A stretch of DNA of 64,000 nucleotides from Tichowtungia sp964398915. GTDB taxonomy: Bacteria > Verrucomicrobiota > Kiritimatiellia > Kiritimatiellales > Tichowtungiaceae. The position numbers and the translations under genes were made by a program. The notes under the pieces were generated by a model, which ran no database searches, was not told the origin of the DNA, and saw nothing but the letters and a program-made list of their open reading frames with translations. Positions 6,508 to 14,438 of the stretch are shown in pieces. The first letter of the stretch is position 1; every line of letters begins with the position of its first letter. Location of the stretch: positions 205,328-269,327 of the forward strand of contig CAYNOR010000002.1 of assembly GCA_964398915.1 (NCBI GenBank), read 5' to 3'.

Positions 6508-8313
6508 TTATTCTTGTTTCGTTTTGAGCACCGCGATGAACGCTTCTTGAGGAATATTTACCTTACCAATGCTCTTCATTTTCTTTTTGCCTTCTTTTTG
6601 GCGCTCGAGCAGTTTTCGTTTGCGGGAAATATCACCGCCATAGCACTTGGCCGTTACATCCTTACGGTAGGCTTGAATAGTTTCGCGAGCGATGATTTTC
6701 CCGCCGAGCGCGGCCTGAATGGCGACAGAAAAGGCCTGTTTGGGAATGACATCTTTGAGCGATTCGCACATCTGACGTCCACGCGGAACTGCTTTAGACC
6801 GGTGAACAATAGACGAAAAAGCGTCAACGGGCTCACTGTGGATCAGGATATCCATTTTAACCAAATCAGACAACCGGTAGTCAGCATATTCATAATCCAT
6901 CGAGGCGTAGCCCCGGCTAAGACTCTTGAGACGGTCATAGAAATCGATTAGCACTTCATTAAGCGGCAGATCACACGTGAGCATGACACGCATGGCATCA
7001 ATTGAATCGGTGTGTGTTATTTCCCCGCGTTTTTCCATGACCAGCTTCATCATTTCACCCAGACAAACGGTTGGAGTGATAATGGTGGCCTTAATAAAAG
7101 GCTCTTCCATCGTTTCAATCACGGTTGGATCCGGCAGGTAGGTTGGGTTGTCGATTTCACGTACTTCACCGCTTTTCAGATTAATACGGTAAACAACATT
7201 CGGGTAGGAAGCGATGATATCGAGGTCGAATTCGCGACGCAGTCGCTCCTGTACAATCTCCATGTGGAGCAACCCGAGGAATCCGCAACGAAAACCAAAT
7301 CCAAGCGCCACAGAAGATTCCGACTGATACGAGAAGGCTGCGTCATTTAGACGCAGTTTATCGAGGCTCTTGCCGAGTTTTTCATAATCACTGGTTTCAA
7401 TCGGATATATCCCGGCAAAAACCATCGGATGGATTTCCTTAAAACCCGGCAAGGCATTCGAGGCTGGATTGCGCACCGTCGTGAGGGTATCACCGATTTG
7501 AATTTCTGCGGAATCCTTGATATTGGCTATTACATAGCCGACCGAGCCTTCGGTCAGTTCCTTGCGCACTGCCATGTTCGGGGTAAAAACGCCGACCTCT
7601 TTAATTTCATACTCAAGTCCGGTACTCATCATGCGCACTTTTTCACCGGCCTTGAGGTGTCCGCTGAAAAGCCGCATATACACTACCACACCGCGAAAGG
7701 CGTCGTATTTTGAGTCAAAAACAAGCCCGCGCACAGCATCATCTGCTGCCGGTTTTGGCGGAGGAATGCGTTCTACAACGGCCTCAAGTAGTTCGGCGAC
7801 ACCTTTGCCTGACTTGGCACTGACCTCCAAACAGTTCGTTGCATCAATAGCAAGCAACTCTTCGATTTGACGCGCAACCAGTTCAGGCTGGGCATTAGGC
7901 AATTCAACTTTGTTCAAAACGGGCACAACCGTCAGATTATGCTCTGCGGCCAGAAAGGCATTAGAGACCGTTTGTGCTTCGACGCCTTGCGCTGCATCCA
8001 CCACCAGAATGGCTCCTTCACACGCCTGAAGACTACGGGATACTTCGTAGGAAAAATCCACGTGTCCGGGGGTGTCGATTAAATTGAACGTGTAACACTG
8101 CCCGTTTTTAGCGGTGTACTTCATCGTTACCGGATGCGCTTTAATGGTAATACCGCGCTCGCGCTCTAAGTCCATTGCGTCGAGCACCTGCTCTTTCATC
8201 TTGCGATCTTCGATTGTGCCGGTCAGCTGAAGAATGCGATCGGCCAGTGTCGATTTGCCATGGTCGATGTGTGCGATGATGGAAAAATTACGAATTCTGG
8301 AAAGGTCAGTCAT
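6508..8313 (-). CDS. lepA: Elongation factor 4 (back-translocating GTPase LepA)
   Basis: A 601-residue translational GTPase. It shows the P-loop AHIDHGKSTLAD, switch I region with RGITIKA, DTPGHVDF and the NKVELPNA (NKxD-type) motif, then domains II and III and the LepA-specific C-terminal domain ending in the basic KCYGGDISRKRKLLERQKEGKKKMK stretch characteristic of EF4. It binds stalled ribosomes. Length is normal. It precedes lepB, in the order lepA-lepB seen in many genomes, and follows rpe with a 75-nt spacer that contains degenerate AAATCGTT-type words. Confidence 0.98.
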   Translation of the reverse strand: MTDLSRIRNFSIIAHIDHGKSTLADRILQLTGTIEDRKMKEQVLDAMDLERERGITIKAHPVTMKYTAKNGQCYTFNLIDTPGHVDFSYEVSRSLQACEGAILVVDAAQGVEAQTVSNAFLAAEHNLTVVPVLNKVELPNAQPELVARQIEELLAIDATNCLEVSAKSGKGVAELLEAVVERIPPPKPAADDAVRGLVFDSKYDAFRGVVVYMRLFSGHLKAGEKVRMMSTGLEYEIKEVGVFTPNMAVRKELTEGSVGYVIANIKDSAEIQIGDTLTTVRNPASNALPGFKEIHPMVFAGIYPIETSDYEKLGKSLDKLRLNDAAFSYQSESSVALGFGFRCGFLGLLHMEIVQERLRREFDLDIIASYPNVVYRINLKSGEVREIDNPTYLPDPTVIETMEEPFIKATIITPTVCLGEMMKLVMEKRGEITHTDSIDAMRVMLTCDLPLNEVLIDFYDRLKSLSRGYASMDYEYADYRLSDLVKMDILIHSEPVDAFSSIVHRSKAVPRGRQMCESLKDVIPKQAFSVAIQAALGGKIIARETIQAYRKDVTAKCYGGDISRKRKLLERQKEGKKKMKSIGKVNIPQEAFIAVLKTKQE

Positions 8314-8388
8314 AATATAAATCGTTCAAATCGTTAAATTCGTTAAACCGTCCCGGAGGGACTCGTTGAAATCGTTACCCTTTTCAGC

Positions 8389-9069
8389 TTAATCTGCAAC
8401 CCGTGCACCATAGACCGCTTCGGCACTTGCACGCATCTGCGCCACAGCGGCGGCCATATCCGCCGCTTTAAACAATGAGGTTCCGGCCACAAACAGATTG
8501 GCACCATGCGCCGCCGCCGGTTTAACAGTTTCCTGATCAATGCCGCCATCAATAGAAATCAACAGATCAGGGTATCGACGGCGGATTTCAGCGACTTTGG
8601 CTTCGGCGGCGTTAATATATTTTTGTCCGCCAAATCCGGGATTAACCGACATGATAAGAACTTCATCCACCAGTCCTTTTCCCAGACACTGGAAAATAGT
8701 CTCAACCGGTGTCGGCGGATTCACCGTGATTCCGGCTTTGCAACCGAGATCGCGGATTTTCCGGAGAGTGTCTTCCACATCGCATTCCGCCTCAATGTGG
8801 ATCAGAATTGTATCTGAACCGGCTTTAGCGAAGGCTTTGATGTGATTTTGCGGACGCAAAAGCATCAGGTGAACGTCCAGTGGTAAATTCGTTACGCTGT
8901 TTGCCATAGCAACCACAGCCGGTCCCATGCTGATATTCGGCACGAAAACGCCATCCATTACATCCACATGAATCTGGTCGGCCCCTGCCCTCTCACATTG
9001 GCGGATGGCGGCTTCCAGATTTCCCATATCGGCCGCCAGAATAGACGGCATAATTTCAATTTTCAGCAT
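8389..9069 (-). CDS. rpe: Ribulose-phosphate 3-epimerase
   Basis: Interconverts ribulose 5-phosphate and xylulose 5-phosphate in the pentose phosphate pathway. The start is ATG 9067-9069 (MLKIEIMPSILAAD), preceded by AGGGAAGA, giving 226 residues, the usual length; the longer frame to 9126 adds an unlikely leader. Motifs of the TIM barrel are all visible: PSILAAD, HVDVMDGVFVPNISMGP, DVHLM, MSVNPGFGGQKYI and ISIDGGI, which supply the metal-binding His and Asp residues. The gene follows the terminator of the lipoprotein cluster, so it starts its own transcript toward lepA. Confidence 0.97.
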   Translation of the reverse strand: MLKIEIMPSILAADMGNLEAAIRQCERAGADQIHVDVMDGVFVPNISMGPAVVAMANSVTNLPLDVHLMLLRPQNHIKAFAKAGSDTILIHIEAECDVEDTLRKIRDLGCKAGITVNPPTPVETIFQCLGKGLVDEVLIMSVNPGFGGQKYINAAEAKVAEIRRRYPDLLISIDGGIDQETVKPAAAHGANLFVAGTSLFKAADMAAAVAQMRASAEAVYGARVAD

Positions 9070-9156
9070 ATTCTTCCCTGTAAAAACGTGAGCAAGGAAG
9101 CTACCTAACCCAGTATAAAAAAGCAAGAAGAGCGGGGGTTATTCGCTGGTATGCAA

Positions 9157-9189
9157 AAAAACCCGCCCGGAAACTCGGGGCGGGTTTTT
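9157..9189 (-). terminator. Intrinsic terminator after the lpoB cluster
   Basis: The arms AAAACCCGCCC and GGGCGGGTTTT enclose a short loop and are flanked by an A run on one side and a T run on the other. On the minus strand it follows the lpoB stop at 9210 and ends that transcript before rpe. Confidence 0.85.
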
Positions 9190-9209
9190 AACGGCTAACC
9201 GCTGGTGTG

Positions 9210-9812
9210 CTACCATCCTACAACAGGACGAGTGCTGGCCTTGCGAATTTCCTGTTCATCCGCCCATACAATTTCGCCGCTCTTGATATCCTTCAGGATC
9301 ATAGAAAATTTATAGTATTGATCTGTCGTACGCCCTGTTGTGTTTTTAATTTCAGATAGTGCGCCGGTCAAATACATATCCAGCGCAGTCTGCTGTCCGG
9401 CTTTCACCGCCTTTGACGGATCAACCAGACCCAGCTGATTTTCCTGATTCATGCGTTCAACATCAACGGCTGCAGTTCCGGTTGACGAACGGTCCACAAA
9501 CCGGAATGTCCCGGAACGGAGAAGTTGCATGCGGACTGACTCGGTGAGACTGGCCATATCGATATGCTGTGTCGTACGGTTTTGCATTGGTTCAACATCC
9601 AGCACCGGACGCCGATTGCTGACGAACTCTTTTACACCGGGAGCAACAAGGAGTGATTCCACCATTTTTTCAACGGTCCGCCGGATATCCTGCGGCTCAA
9701 TTTTAGTTGTCGCCGCCGTACGATCAAGCGGCACTTCCTGAACCCGGGTTCGGCACCCGCTCAACACAGCAACACAGCACAGCAGACAGATCGGCAAAAC
9801 TGATTTTTTCAT
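9210..9812 (-). CDS. lpoB: LpoB-like penicillin-binding-protein activator lipoprotein
   Basis: The start is ATG 9810-9812 (MKKSVLPICLL), with AAGGA nine bases upstream. The lipobox LSGC at about residue 20 marks it as a lipoprotein. The body matches the LpoB family: PVLDVEPMQNRTTQHID, then VRMQLLRSGTFRFVD, LTGALSEIKN and a FSMILKDIKSGEIVWADEQEIRK end. LpoB reaches through the periplasm to stimulate class A penicillin-binding proteins. At 200 residues it is near the E. coli length. The ycfL-like gene directly upstream reproduces the ycfL-lpoB pairing known in enterobacteria. Confidence 0.88.
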   Translation of the reverse strand: MKKSVLPICLLCCVAVLSGCRTRVQEVPLDRTAATTKIEPQDIRRTVEKMVESLLVAPGVKEFVSNRRPVLDVEPMQNRTTQHIDMASLTESVRMQLLRSGTFRFVDRSSTGTAAVDVERMNQENQLGLVDPSKAVKAGQQTALDMYLTGALSEIKNTTGRTTDQYYKFSMILKDIKSGEIVWADEQEIRKASTRPVVGW

Positions 9813-9830
9813 ATATATTATTCCTTTCAA

Positions 9831-10253
9831 TTATTCAGCCTGAGATGTTTCACGAATACGCACCTTGGAAGAAACTGCTGCTGGTGAATTGGCAACACCG
9901 GTTACCGTCACCTCATCGCGTCCTTCAATAATCAGATTACGATACGTTTTAGTTTGGGGATCTAGCTCCATACCGTTGGCATCAAACCAGCAGATGCGAT
10001 AATCCACACGGAGCCGTTTACTGCGATCAGATACCAGCGTGATATGAACCCGTTTGAGACCGTTAACCTCATCATAGGTTGTTTTCGTTACATCCACACG
10101 ATGTGCCAAACGAGCATTTTCCGCGATAATAGACGATGAGCCAGTCAAATGATCTGTTTTAACGGTGGTTCCGGAAGTATTTCTGCAGCCCGTCAGGCCG
10201 GTTGCGCCGGAGGCCAGAATGGCGGCGGCGATCATGTATTTTGATATTTTCAT
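9831..10253 (-). CDS. YcfL-like DUF1425 lipoprotein
   Basis: A 140-residue lipoprotein with lipobox LTGC at about residue 23. The core VHITLVSDRSKRLRVDYRICWFDANGMELDP matches the DUF1425 (YcfL) family, a small immunoglobulin-like fold seen next to lpoB in many proteobacteria. Exact function is not established. The gene starts within the last 4 nt of the upstream COG3014-type gene (ATGA overlap) and is followed 18 nt later by lpoB, so the three are almost certainly co-transcribed. Confidence 0.82.
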   Translation of the reverse strand: MKISKYMIAAAILASGATGLTGCRNTSGTTVKTDHLTGSSSIIAENARLAHRVDVTKTTYDEVNGLKRVHITLVSDRSKRLRVDYRICWFDANGMELDPQTKTYRNLIIEGRDEVTVTGVANSPAAVSSKVRIRETSQAE

Positions 10254-11824
10254 AGTGAGGTCTCCTTGCTTCCTTCGCTGGTTACTGAATCAACTGCCGG
10301 GTTTGTAGAATCCTGTGCGCCGAAAGAACCCAGTATTCCGTTTGTCCAAAATGGATTATTAAACTGCTGATAGGTCGGTGGCAATCCTTTACCTGATAAT
10401 GAGGCGGTCGCGGAGACAGCGATGCCCCCGGTGTCGGCAATCCAAATCAGACGGGTTTCACCTTCAGAGACTGTCATGGGAAATGTTAACGTCGCCCCGC
10501 TCACCGAACTGCGGCATTCCAATGTATGTGCACCAGGCGAAATTGATCCGCGGTACAGATGGGTCACCATTGGAATGGAATACCATGCCCGGGTGTCTGC
10601 CGTGGTAGCCAGTGAGGATGCTGCATTGATCGCCATCATGCCGATTTTCACGAAGTCGTCATTTTGATTATTGGCCGCCTGCTGCATAGCCACTTTGGTT
10701 ATGGCCCGTGTCACATTACGTACAACCACGCCCGGGATTTTATCTTTCAGGTCGCGATAAGCCAGCGATTGAAGATAAACGGCAGGTTCAGTGACACCGA
10801 GTTCCGTTCCGCTGTCTGAAATAGCAAGAGGTACAGGTGTATAGGCGGAATCGTTGTAAACGGCGAAGTCGGCCGCTACCAGTGTGATTGCACCGCGAAA
10901 ATCAGGAATCGGAATTGGAATTTTAACTGCCTGACGTTGCGAGATTAGAGACTCCTCGTAAAGCACCACAACTTCGGTCGATCCACGCGTCAGATTTTTT
11001 ACATCCATATTATGTTGAAGGACCAGATCGACGAACGACTGCCGGTCCTGAGTCTGCAGCAGGCGGAGAAAATCTTTAAGAATACATGCATTCCCAGGGG
11101 TCAGTTCCCACGCTTTGCGGTAGCAGAGAGATGCATTGGCATTATCGCCCTGCTTTTCAAAAACCAGCCCGCAAAAATACCAGACCATACCGTTCTCATA
11201 CGCGCTACGCGTCCGTTCCAGTGCAGGCCCCATGACTTCCATTTTCGATTGAACAGTCTCCATCACCTTGGCATTGGCTTCCGCCCGTTTTTGATCTGTC
11301 TCTTCCTGCGCGCCTGCTACTTCTTTCGAATATTTTTCAGCGATCGCATCCTGCGCAAAAACCGTCCGGCGCATTTCGACCGCCGCGCCGCCCGGGTCGC
11401 CGCTGAACAGGTAATTCAGCGTTTGGTAATGAAGCAGCTGGATGAGTTCATACGGTGAAATCTCGTATTTACGCACCGTATCATCCGCAATCGTTGAAGC
11501 AGCGACAGTTGCGCCAACCGACCCGACCCGGATAGCCGGCCCGGTTTCGGTTTCCTCAAGAATTTTATCAATAGCTGCTGCAAAATTGGTCCGGCTGGCT
11601 GCAAAGTCACCGGCCAGCATTTTTATGCGCCCGGTCTCAAGATACCCTAGATCTTTGCTGAACACACCGTGTTTCAGCTTTTCGGACCATTGTAATGCTG
11701 CGGCTGTATCGCCGGTTTTAAGCTGTGCAATGGCCGTACAGGCATTTTTACTGTGCGTAGCACAACCGGCCGTCAGCAAGGCAATTCCGGCGAGAAAAAA
11801 TCCAAAAGTAAGAGATGGCCTCAT
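10250..11824 (-). CDS. COG3014-type large lipoprotein
   Basis: A 524-residue lipoprotein (LTAGCATH, cysteine near residue 21). The N-terminal half is helical with TPR-like repeats (DTAAALQWSEKLK, DLGYLETGRIKMLAGDFAASRTNF, GMVWYFCGLVFEKQGDNANASLCYRKAWEL). It continues into a conserved region beginning VVVLYEESLISQRQAVKIPIP and a beta-rich end. This layout is that of the COG3014 family, often found beside lpoB and ycfL. A role in envelope assembly is inferred from this context only. There is no convincing Shine-Dalgarno; the start lies 6 nt after the upstream stop, so it is probably translated by coupling. Confidence 0.7.
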   Translation of the reverse strand: MRPSLTFGFFLAGIALLTAGCATHSKNACTAIAQLKTGDTAAALQWSEKLKHGVFSKDLGYLETGRIKMLAGDFAASRTNFAAAIDKILEETETGPAIRVGSVGATVAASTIADDTVRKYEISPYELIQLLHYQTLNYLFSGDPGGAAVEMRRTVFAQDAIAEKYSKEVAGAQEETDQKRAEANAKVMETVQSKMEVMGPALERTRSAYENGMVWYFCGLVFEKQGDNANASLCYRKAWELTPGNACILKDFLRLLQTQDRQSFVDLVLQHNMDVKNLTRGSTEVVVLYEESLISQRQAVKIPIPIPDFRGAITLVAADFAVYNDSAYTPVPLAISDSGTELGVTEPAVYLQSLAYRDLKDKIPGVVVRNVTRAITKVAMQQAANNQNDDFVKIGMMAINAASSLATTADTRAWYSIPMVTHLYRGSISPGAHTLECRSSVSGATLTFPMTVSEGETRLIWIADTGGIAVSATASLSGKGLPPTYQQFNNPFWTNGILGSFGAQDSTNPAVDSVTSEGSKETSL

Positions 11825-11830
11825 TCGCGA

Positions 11831-13066
11831 TCACTGTCCGACGGCGTTAATCAGCCCTTCCTGACGGAGCTCGTTTTTCTCGAGATTGATCTCGCTGCCT
11901 TTGCTGCCGACGGAGACATCACGCCACGCCGCCGTGTCGAAATTAACTTTCACTCCTTTCAGAGCCATGGCCTCGGCATAATCTTTAGCAATCTGAGCTC
12001 TCAGTCTTTCCAATGATTGGAACTTCTGCAGTCCCGCATCGGAAAGCTCTAAAGCCACCTTAAAGTTGCTGCCGTTCTGAATCGTGACGGTCTGTTGCCA
12101 GTCCTTCATCCAGGCACGCTTTACACGCAACTGATGCAGTCCCGGAGCAACCTGGAAGGTTCCCGGTGAAGAACCGACGGTTGCACCGTCAATCTCAACC
12201 GTAGCACCGCCGACGACGCGGCGCATTTCATCAAGCAAATCGTTCGGTGCACGCGCACCGGCTTCCAGACCCTGAATCAGCTCGTCAATCGTTGTGCTAA
12301 CCGTAAAACTGACCATCTGGACTGAAGCGGCTTCAATACGACGCCATGATTTGGCTTTATCGGCAATTTTTGCACCGGTCTCACTCGCCCAGACATCCAG
12401 CAGATCATTGTAATAAACGCTGGCGTCGGTGCCGGCTGCATTTTCCGCCGTAGCTGGAATCTTACGCGTCCAGTTGTCGCCATAAACAGAGGATCCTTGC
12501 ACCGCTTCACTAACTTTAACTGTCATGCGAAGTGTGAAGCTCATCATCTGTTTGCCACCCACCATAAGCGCCGCGCGGTCAGCAGAAATGATCGAAGCCA
12601 CCATAATGTAATCCGCACCCAGCATCTGACCCACACGAACCGTCGAGCCACCAGTGAAAACGCCGTCAATCAGTCCAGCGCGCTCTTCCGCCGTCGTTAC
12701 TTTAAACCGATTAAAACTAGAGGCAATTTCCGCCTGATCCATGACAATCATCCCTGCCCCGGCCAGTTCAGCGGAGATACGGTCGCGAACGCCGTCAACC
12801 ATATCGTCCATACCGGCGACTTTGGTCTGGTTCTTCACAAAAATAGCAATCTTCGGATTAGGCACTGATACCAGTGTCGCTTCACGAACGGCATTTACTG
12901 AAACAACTTTCATATCGGGATTAGCTGCTTGAACCTGATCTTTGAAAGCCTGCAGCTCTGCGGAATTTGCGGGATTAACCGGTTGTGAAACTGTGGCGGC
13001 ATTCTGAGCAAACGTTACAGCACCAGTCAGGCAGACAGCGGCAATAATAGTTTTTTTGATATTCAT
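11831..13066 (-). CDS. Secreted CsgG-like protein with C-terminal PEGA domain
   Basis: A 411-residue protein with a signal peptide ending around TFAQ (residue 21). Residues about 65-250 resemble the CsgG/LpoB-related fold (IAIFVKNQTKV, VRDRISAELAGAGMIVMDQAEI, GQMLGADYIMVASIIS). A PEGA domain follows near residue 290 (ATVEIDGATVGSSPGTFQVAPGLH), and the C-terminus is helical. The absence of a lipobox suggests a soluble periplasmic protein. It is the second gene of the cluster; 6 nt separate it from the COG3014-type gene. Its FQSLE segment is encoded by the palindrome TTCCAATGATTGGAA at 12008-12022. Confidence 0.72.
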   Translation of the reverse strand: MNIKKTIIAAVCLTGAVTFAQNAATVSQPVNPANSAELQAFKDQVQAANPDMKVVSVNAVREATLVSVPNPKIAIFVKNQTKVAGMDDMVDGVRDRISAELAGAGMIVMDQAEIASSFNRFKVTTAEERAGLIDGVFTGGSTVRVGQMLGADYIMVASIISADRAALMVGGKQMMSFTLRMTVKVSEAVQGSSVYGDNWTRKIPATAENAAGTDASVYYNDLLDVWASETGAKIADKAKSWRRIEAASVQMVSFTVSTTIDELIQGLEAGARAPNDLLDEMRRVVGGATVEIDGATVGSSPGTFQVAPGLHQLRVKRAWMKDWQQTVTIQNGSNFKVALELSDAGLQKFQSLERLRAQIAKDYAEAMALKGVKVNFDTAAWRDVSVGSKGSEINLEKNELRQEGLINAVGQ

Positions 13067-13081
13067 AAGTCTCCTTATAGA

Positions 13082-13570
13082 TTAGAAGAAGCAGTTGAAG
13101 ATAGGCAGGAACGAAAGATCATTATTTTGAATTACGTTAACGACACCAACCTGAAAGCCCCTCATGAGCCGGGTATTATTGATCAGCCCGATCTGAATGC
13201 CGGACATATCATCGGCACCATTATAGAGACCAATCTGAAAGGCTGACGCCTTATCAGCAACATTCACCAGTCCAACTTGAAGCCCTGTAAATCTCTTTCC
13301 GACTGTATTCACCAAACCAACAGCCAGACCTGTTTCATCCCCGGTAGCGCAATTCACCAGACCGATATCCAGCCCGGTTAAATTCCTGCACTTACCGTAA
13401 AGTAGATCGATTCGAAGACCGCCGACATCCCACTCCTCAGAAGGAACCTGAGCCGGATTAAAGAGACTGAACATAACAGGCGTCATAGAAACCGGTTCTT
13501 CAGCGGAAATTTTTTGAACACCGGCGACCAGTGCCAACGCGACAATCATCATTAACCACATATTTCTCAT
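13082..13570 (-). CDS. Secreted surface-repeat protein (LA_2272-like)
   Basis: A 162-residue protein with a signal peptide (MRNMWLMMIVALALVAGVQ). It has about five tandem repeats of the form GLQVGLVN (GLDIGLVNCATG, GLAVGLVNTVG, GLQVGLVNVAD, AFQIGLYNGAD, GIQIGLINNTR, GFQVGVVNVIQ), each about 20 residues. This matches the family of leptospiral LA_2272-type surface repeats, which should form a beta-helix or beta-barrel-like stack. It is the first gene of the envelope cluster; the next gene starts 15 nt after its stop. Function is not known. Confidence 0.75.
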   Translation of the reverse strand: MRNMWLMMIVALALVAGVQKISAEEPVSMTPVMFSLFNPAQVPSEEWDVGGLRIDLLYGKCRNLTGLDIGLVNCATGDETGLAVGLVNTVGKRFTGLQVGLVNVADKASAFQIGLYNGADDMSGIQIGLINNTRLMRGFQVGVVNVIQNNDLSFLPIFNCFF

Positions 13571-14013
13571 GCTGTTCCTCCTGATTTATGCAGGCATTCG
13601 TCGCCTGAATTTCGAGCGCATTCTGAGAATATGAGCCTTTAAAAACAAGAAGAAACCATGGGTATCCAGTGAATATTGGAATTGATGAATACTGAAAGAT
13701 TCGGCTGAACTGAAACCTATTGCTCCGGCATTTAAATATTGAGGGTTCGGGAAAATTAACAATGGCCACCAGAAACACGAAAAGGCACAAAACAAACATT
13801 CGCCCGAAATCTTCTTTGTGATTTCTTGTGTTTTTCGTGGCAAACAAGACTACATGCCCTCTACCCTCCGTTACCCTTTGCGGCCTTCTGTAGAGATACG
13901 AGTTCAGTTGATTCATTGAGAGAAGTTCGGGTTTCAATTTGCCAGCAGCAAAAAGCTCAACTAAACTGCGCGCAAAGAAGGGAGAGTCAAACCAACTCCC
14001 TAAAGGAGGATCC
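13571..14013. other. Spacer between divergent genes, no gene seen
   Basis: This 443-base stretch separates the minus-strand repeat protein from the plus-strand TRL gene and should hold both promoters. Around 13650-13700 there are GGAAT/GAATA words, and 13760-13850 contains CACGAAAA/GTGTTTTTCGTGG words like those in other spacers of the window. A long minus-strand frame crosses it but has no coding character. Confidence 0.6.
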
Positions 14014-14319
14014 ATGAAAAAAGCATTAGGGTTACTCGCCATTGCAGCCCTGTTCACAGGCTGTGCCACTCAAACACCGTTAGGATTCATTCTGACTGAT
14101 AACACACTGCCCTTGCAGGTTGGCGATGCCTCTGCGAAATCAACTAAGGTAGGAACAGCCACCAGTCAGTCCTACCTGATGATGATCGCCGTGGGCGACA
14201 GCAGTATTAATACGGCTGCTAAAAACGGCGGGATCACCAAAATCAATCATGTGGACTGGCAGGTGAAAAACATTCTAGGCTTCATAGGCGAATACACCAC
14301 CACCGTTTACGGCGAATAA
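14014..14319 (+). CDS. TRL-like small lipoprotein
   Basis: The start is ATG at 14014, with an excellent AAAGGAGG four to five bases upstream; the longer frame to 13939 is discounted. The 101-residue product has a lipobox FTGC near residue 16. The body (PLGFILTDNTLP, then SQSYLMMIAVGDSSINTAAKNGGITKINHVDWQVKNILGFIGEYTTTVYG) fits the TRL (tRNA-associated locus protein) family: TxSxxxLxxxAxGDxSIxxAxxxGGI with a final YTTxVYG. These are small secreted proteins of unknown role. The gene stands alone, followed by a strong terminator. Confidence 0.8.
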   Translation: MKKALGLLAIAALFTGCATQTPLGFILTDNTLPLQVGDASAKSTKVGTATSQSYLMMIAVGDSSINTAAKNGGITKINHVDWQVKNILGFIGEYTTTVYGE

Positions 14320-14335
14320 GCCTAGTTGACTCTCG

Positions 14336-14370
14336 GAAAAGCCGCTCCGGAATCCGGAGCGGCTTTTTTT
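14336..14370 (+). terminator. Intrinsic terminator of the TRL gene
   Basis: The 14-base arms AAAAGCCGCTCCGG and CCGGAGCGGCTTTT are perfect complements around a three-base loop and end in seven T. It follows the TRL stop by 17 nt. Confidence 0.95.
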
Positions 14371-14438
14371 GATTTCCGAAACTTACGAGCGATCAAGTTA
14401 GATCGTATTGTCCGTTTGCAGGCATCCAATTCTAAATC

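Noticed and set aside
5272..9069. Possible continuation of the phage-like element into lepB-lepA-rpe
   Set aside because: These are ordinary chromosomal genes in a common arrangement with no phage features.
9157..9189. Possible riboswitch or leader before rpe
   Set aside because: The structure is a simple stem with flanking A and T runs, best explained as the terminator of the upstream cluster.
13500..14069. Minus-strand frame of 189 codons across the spacer before the TRL gene
   Set aside because: It overlaps the surface-repeat gene in another frame, has no coherent domain, and covers spacer-type word repeats (CACGAAAA). It has no ribosome site and no coding character.
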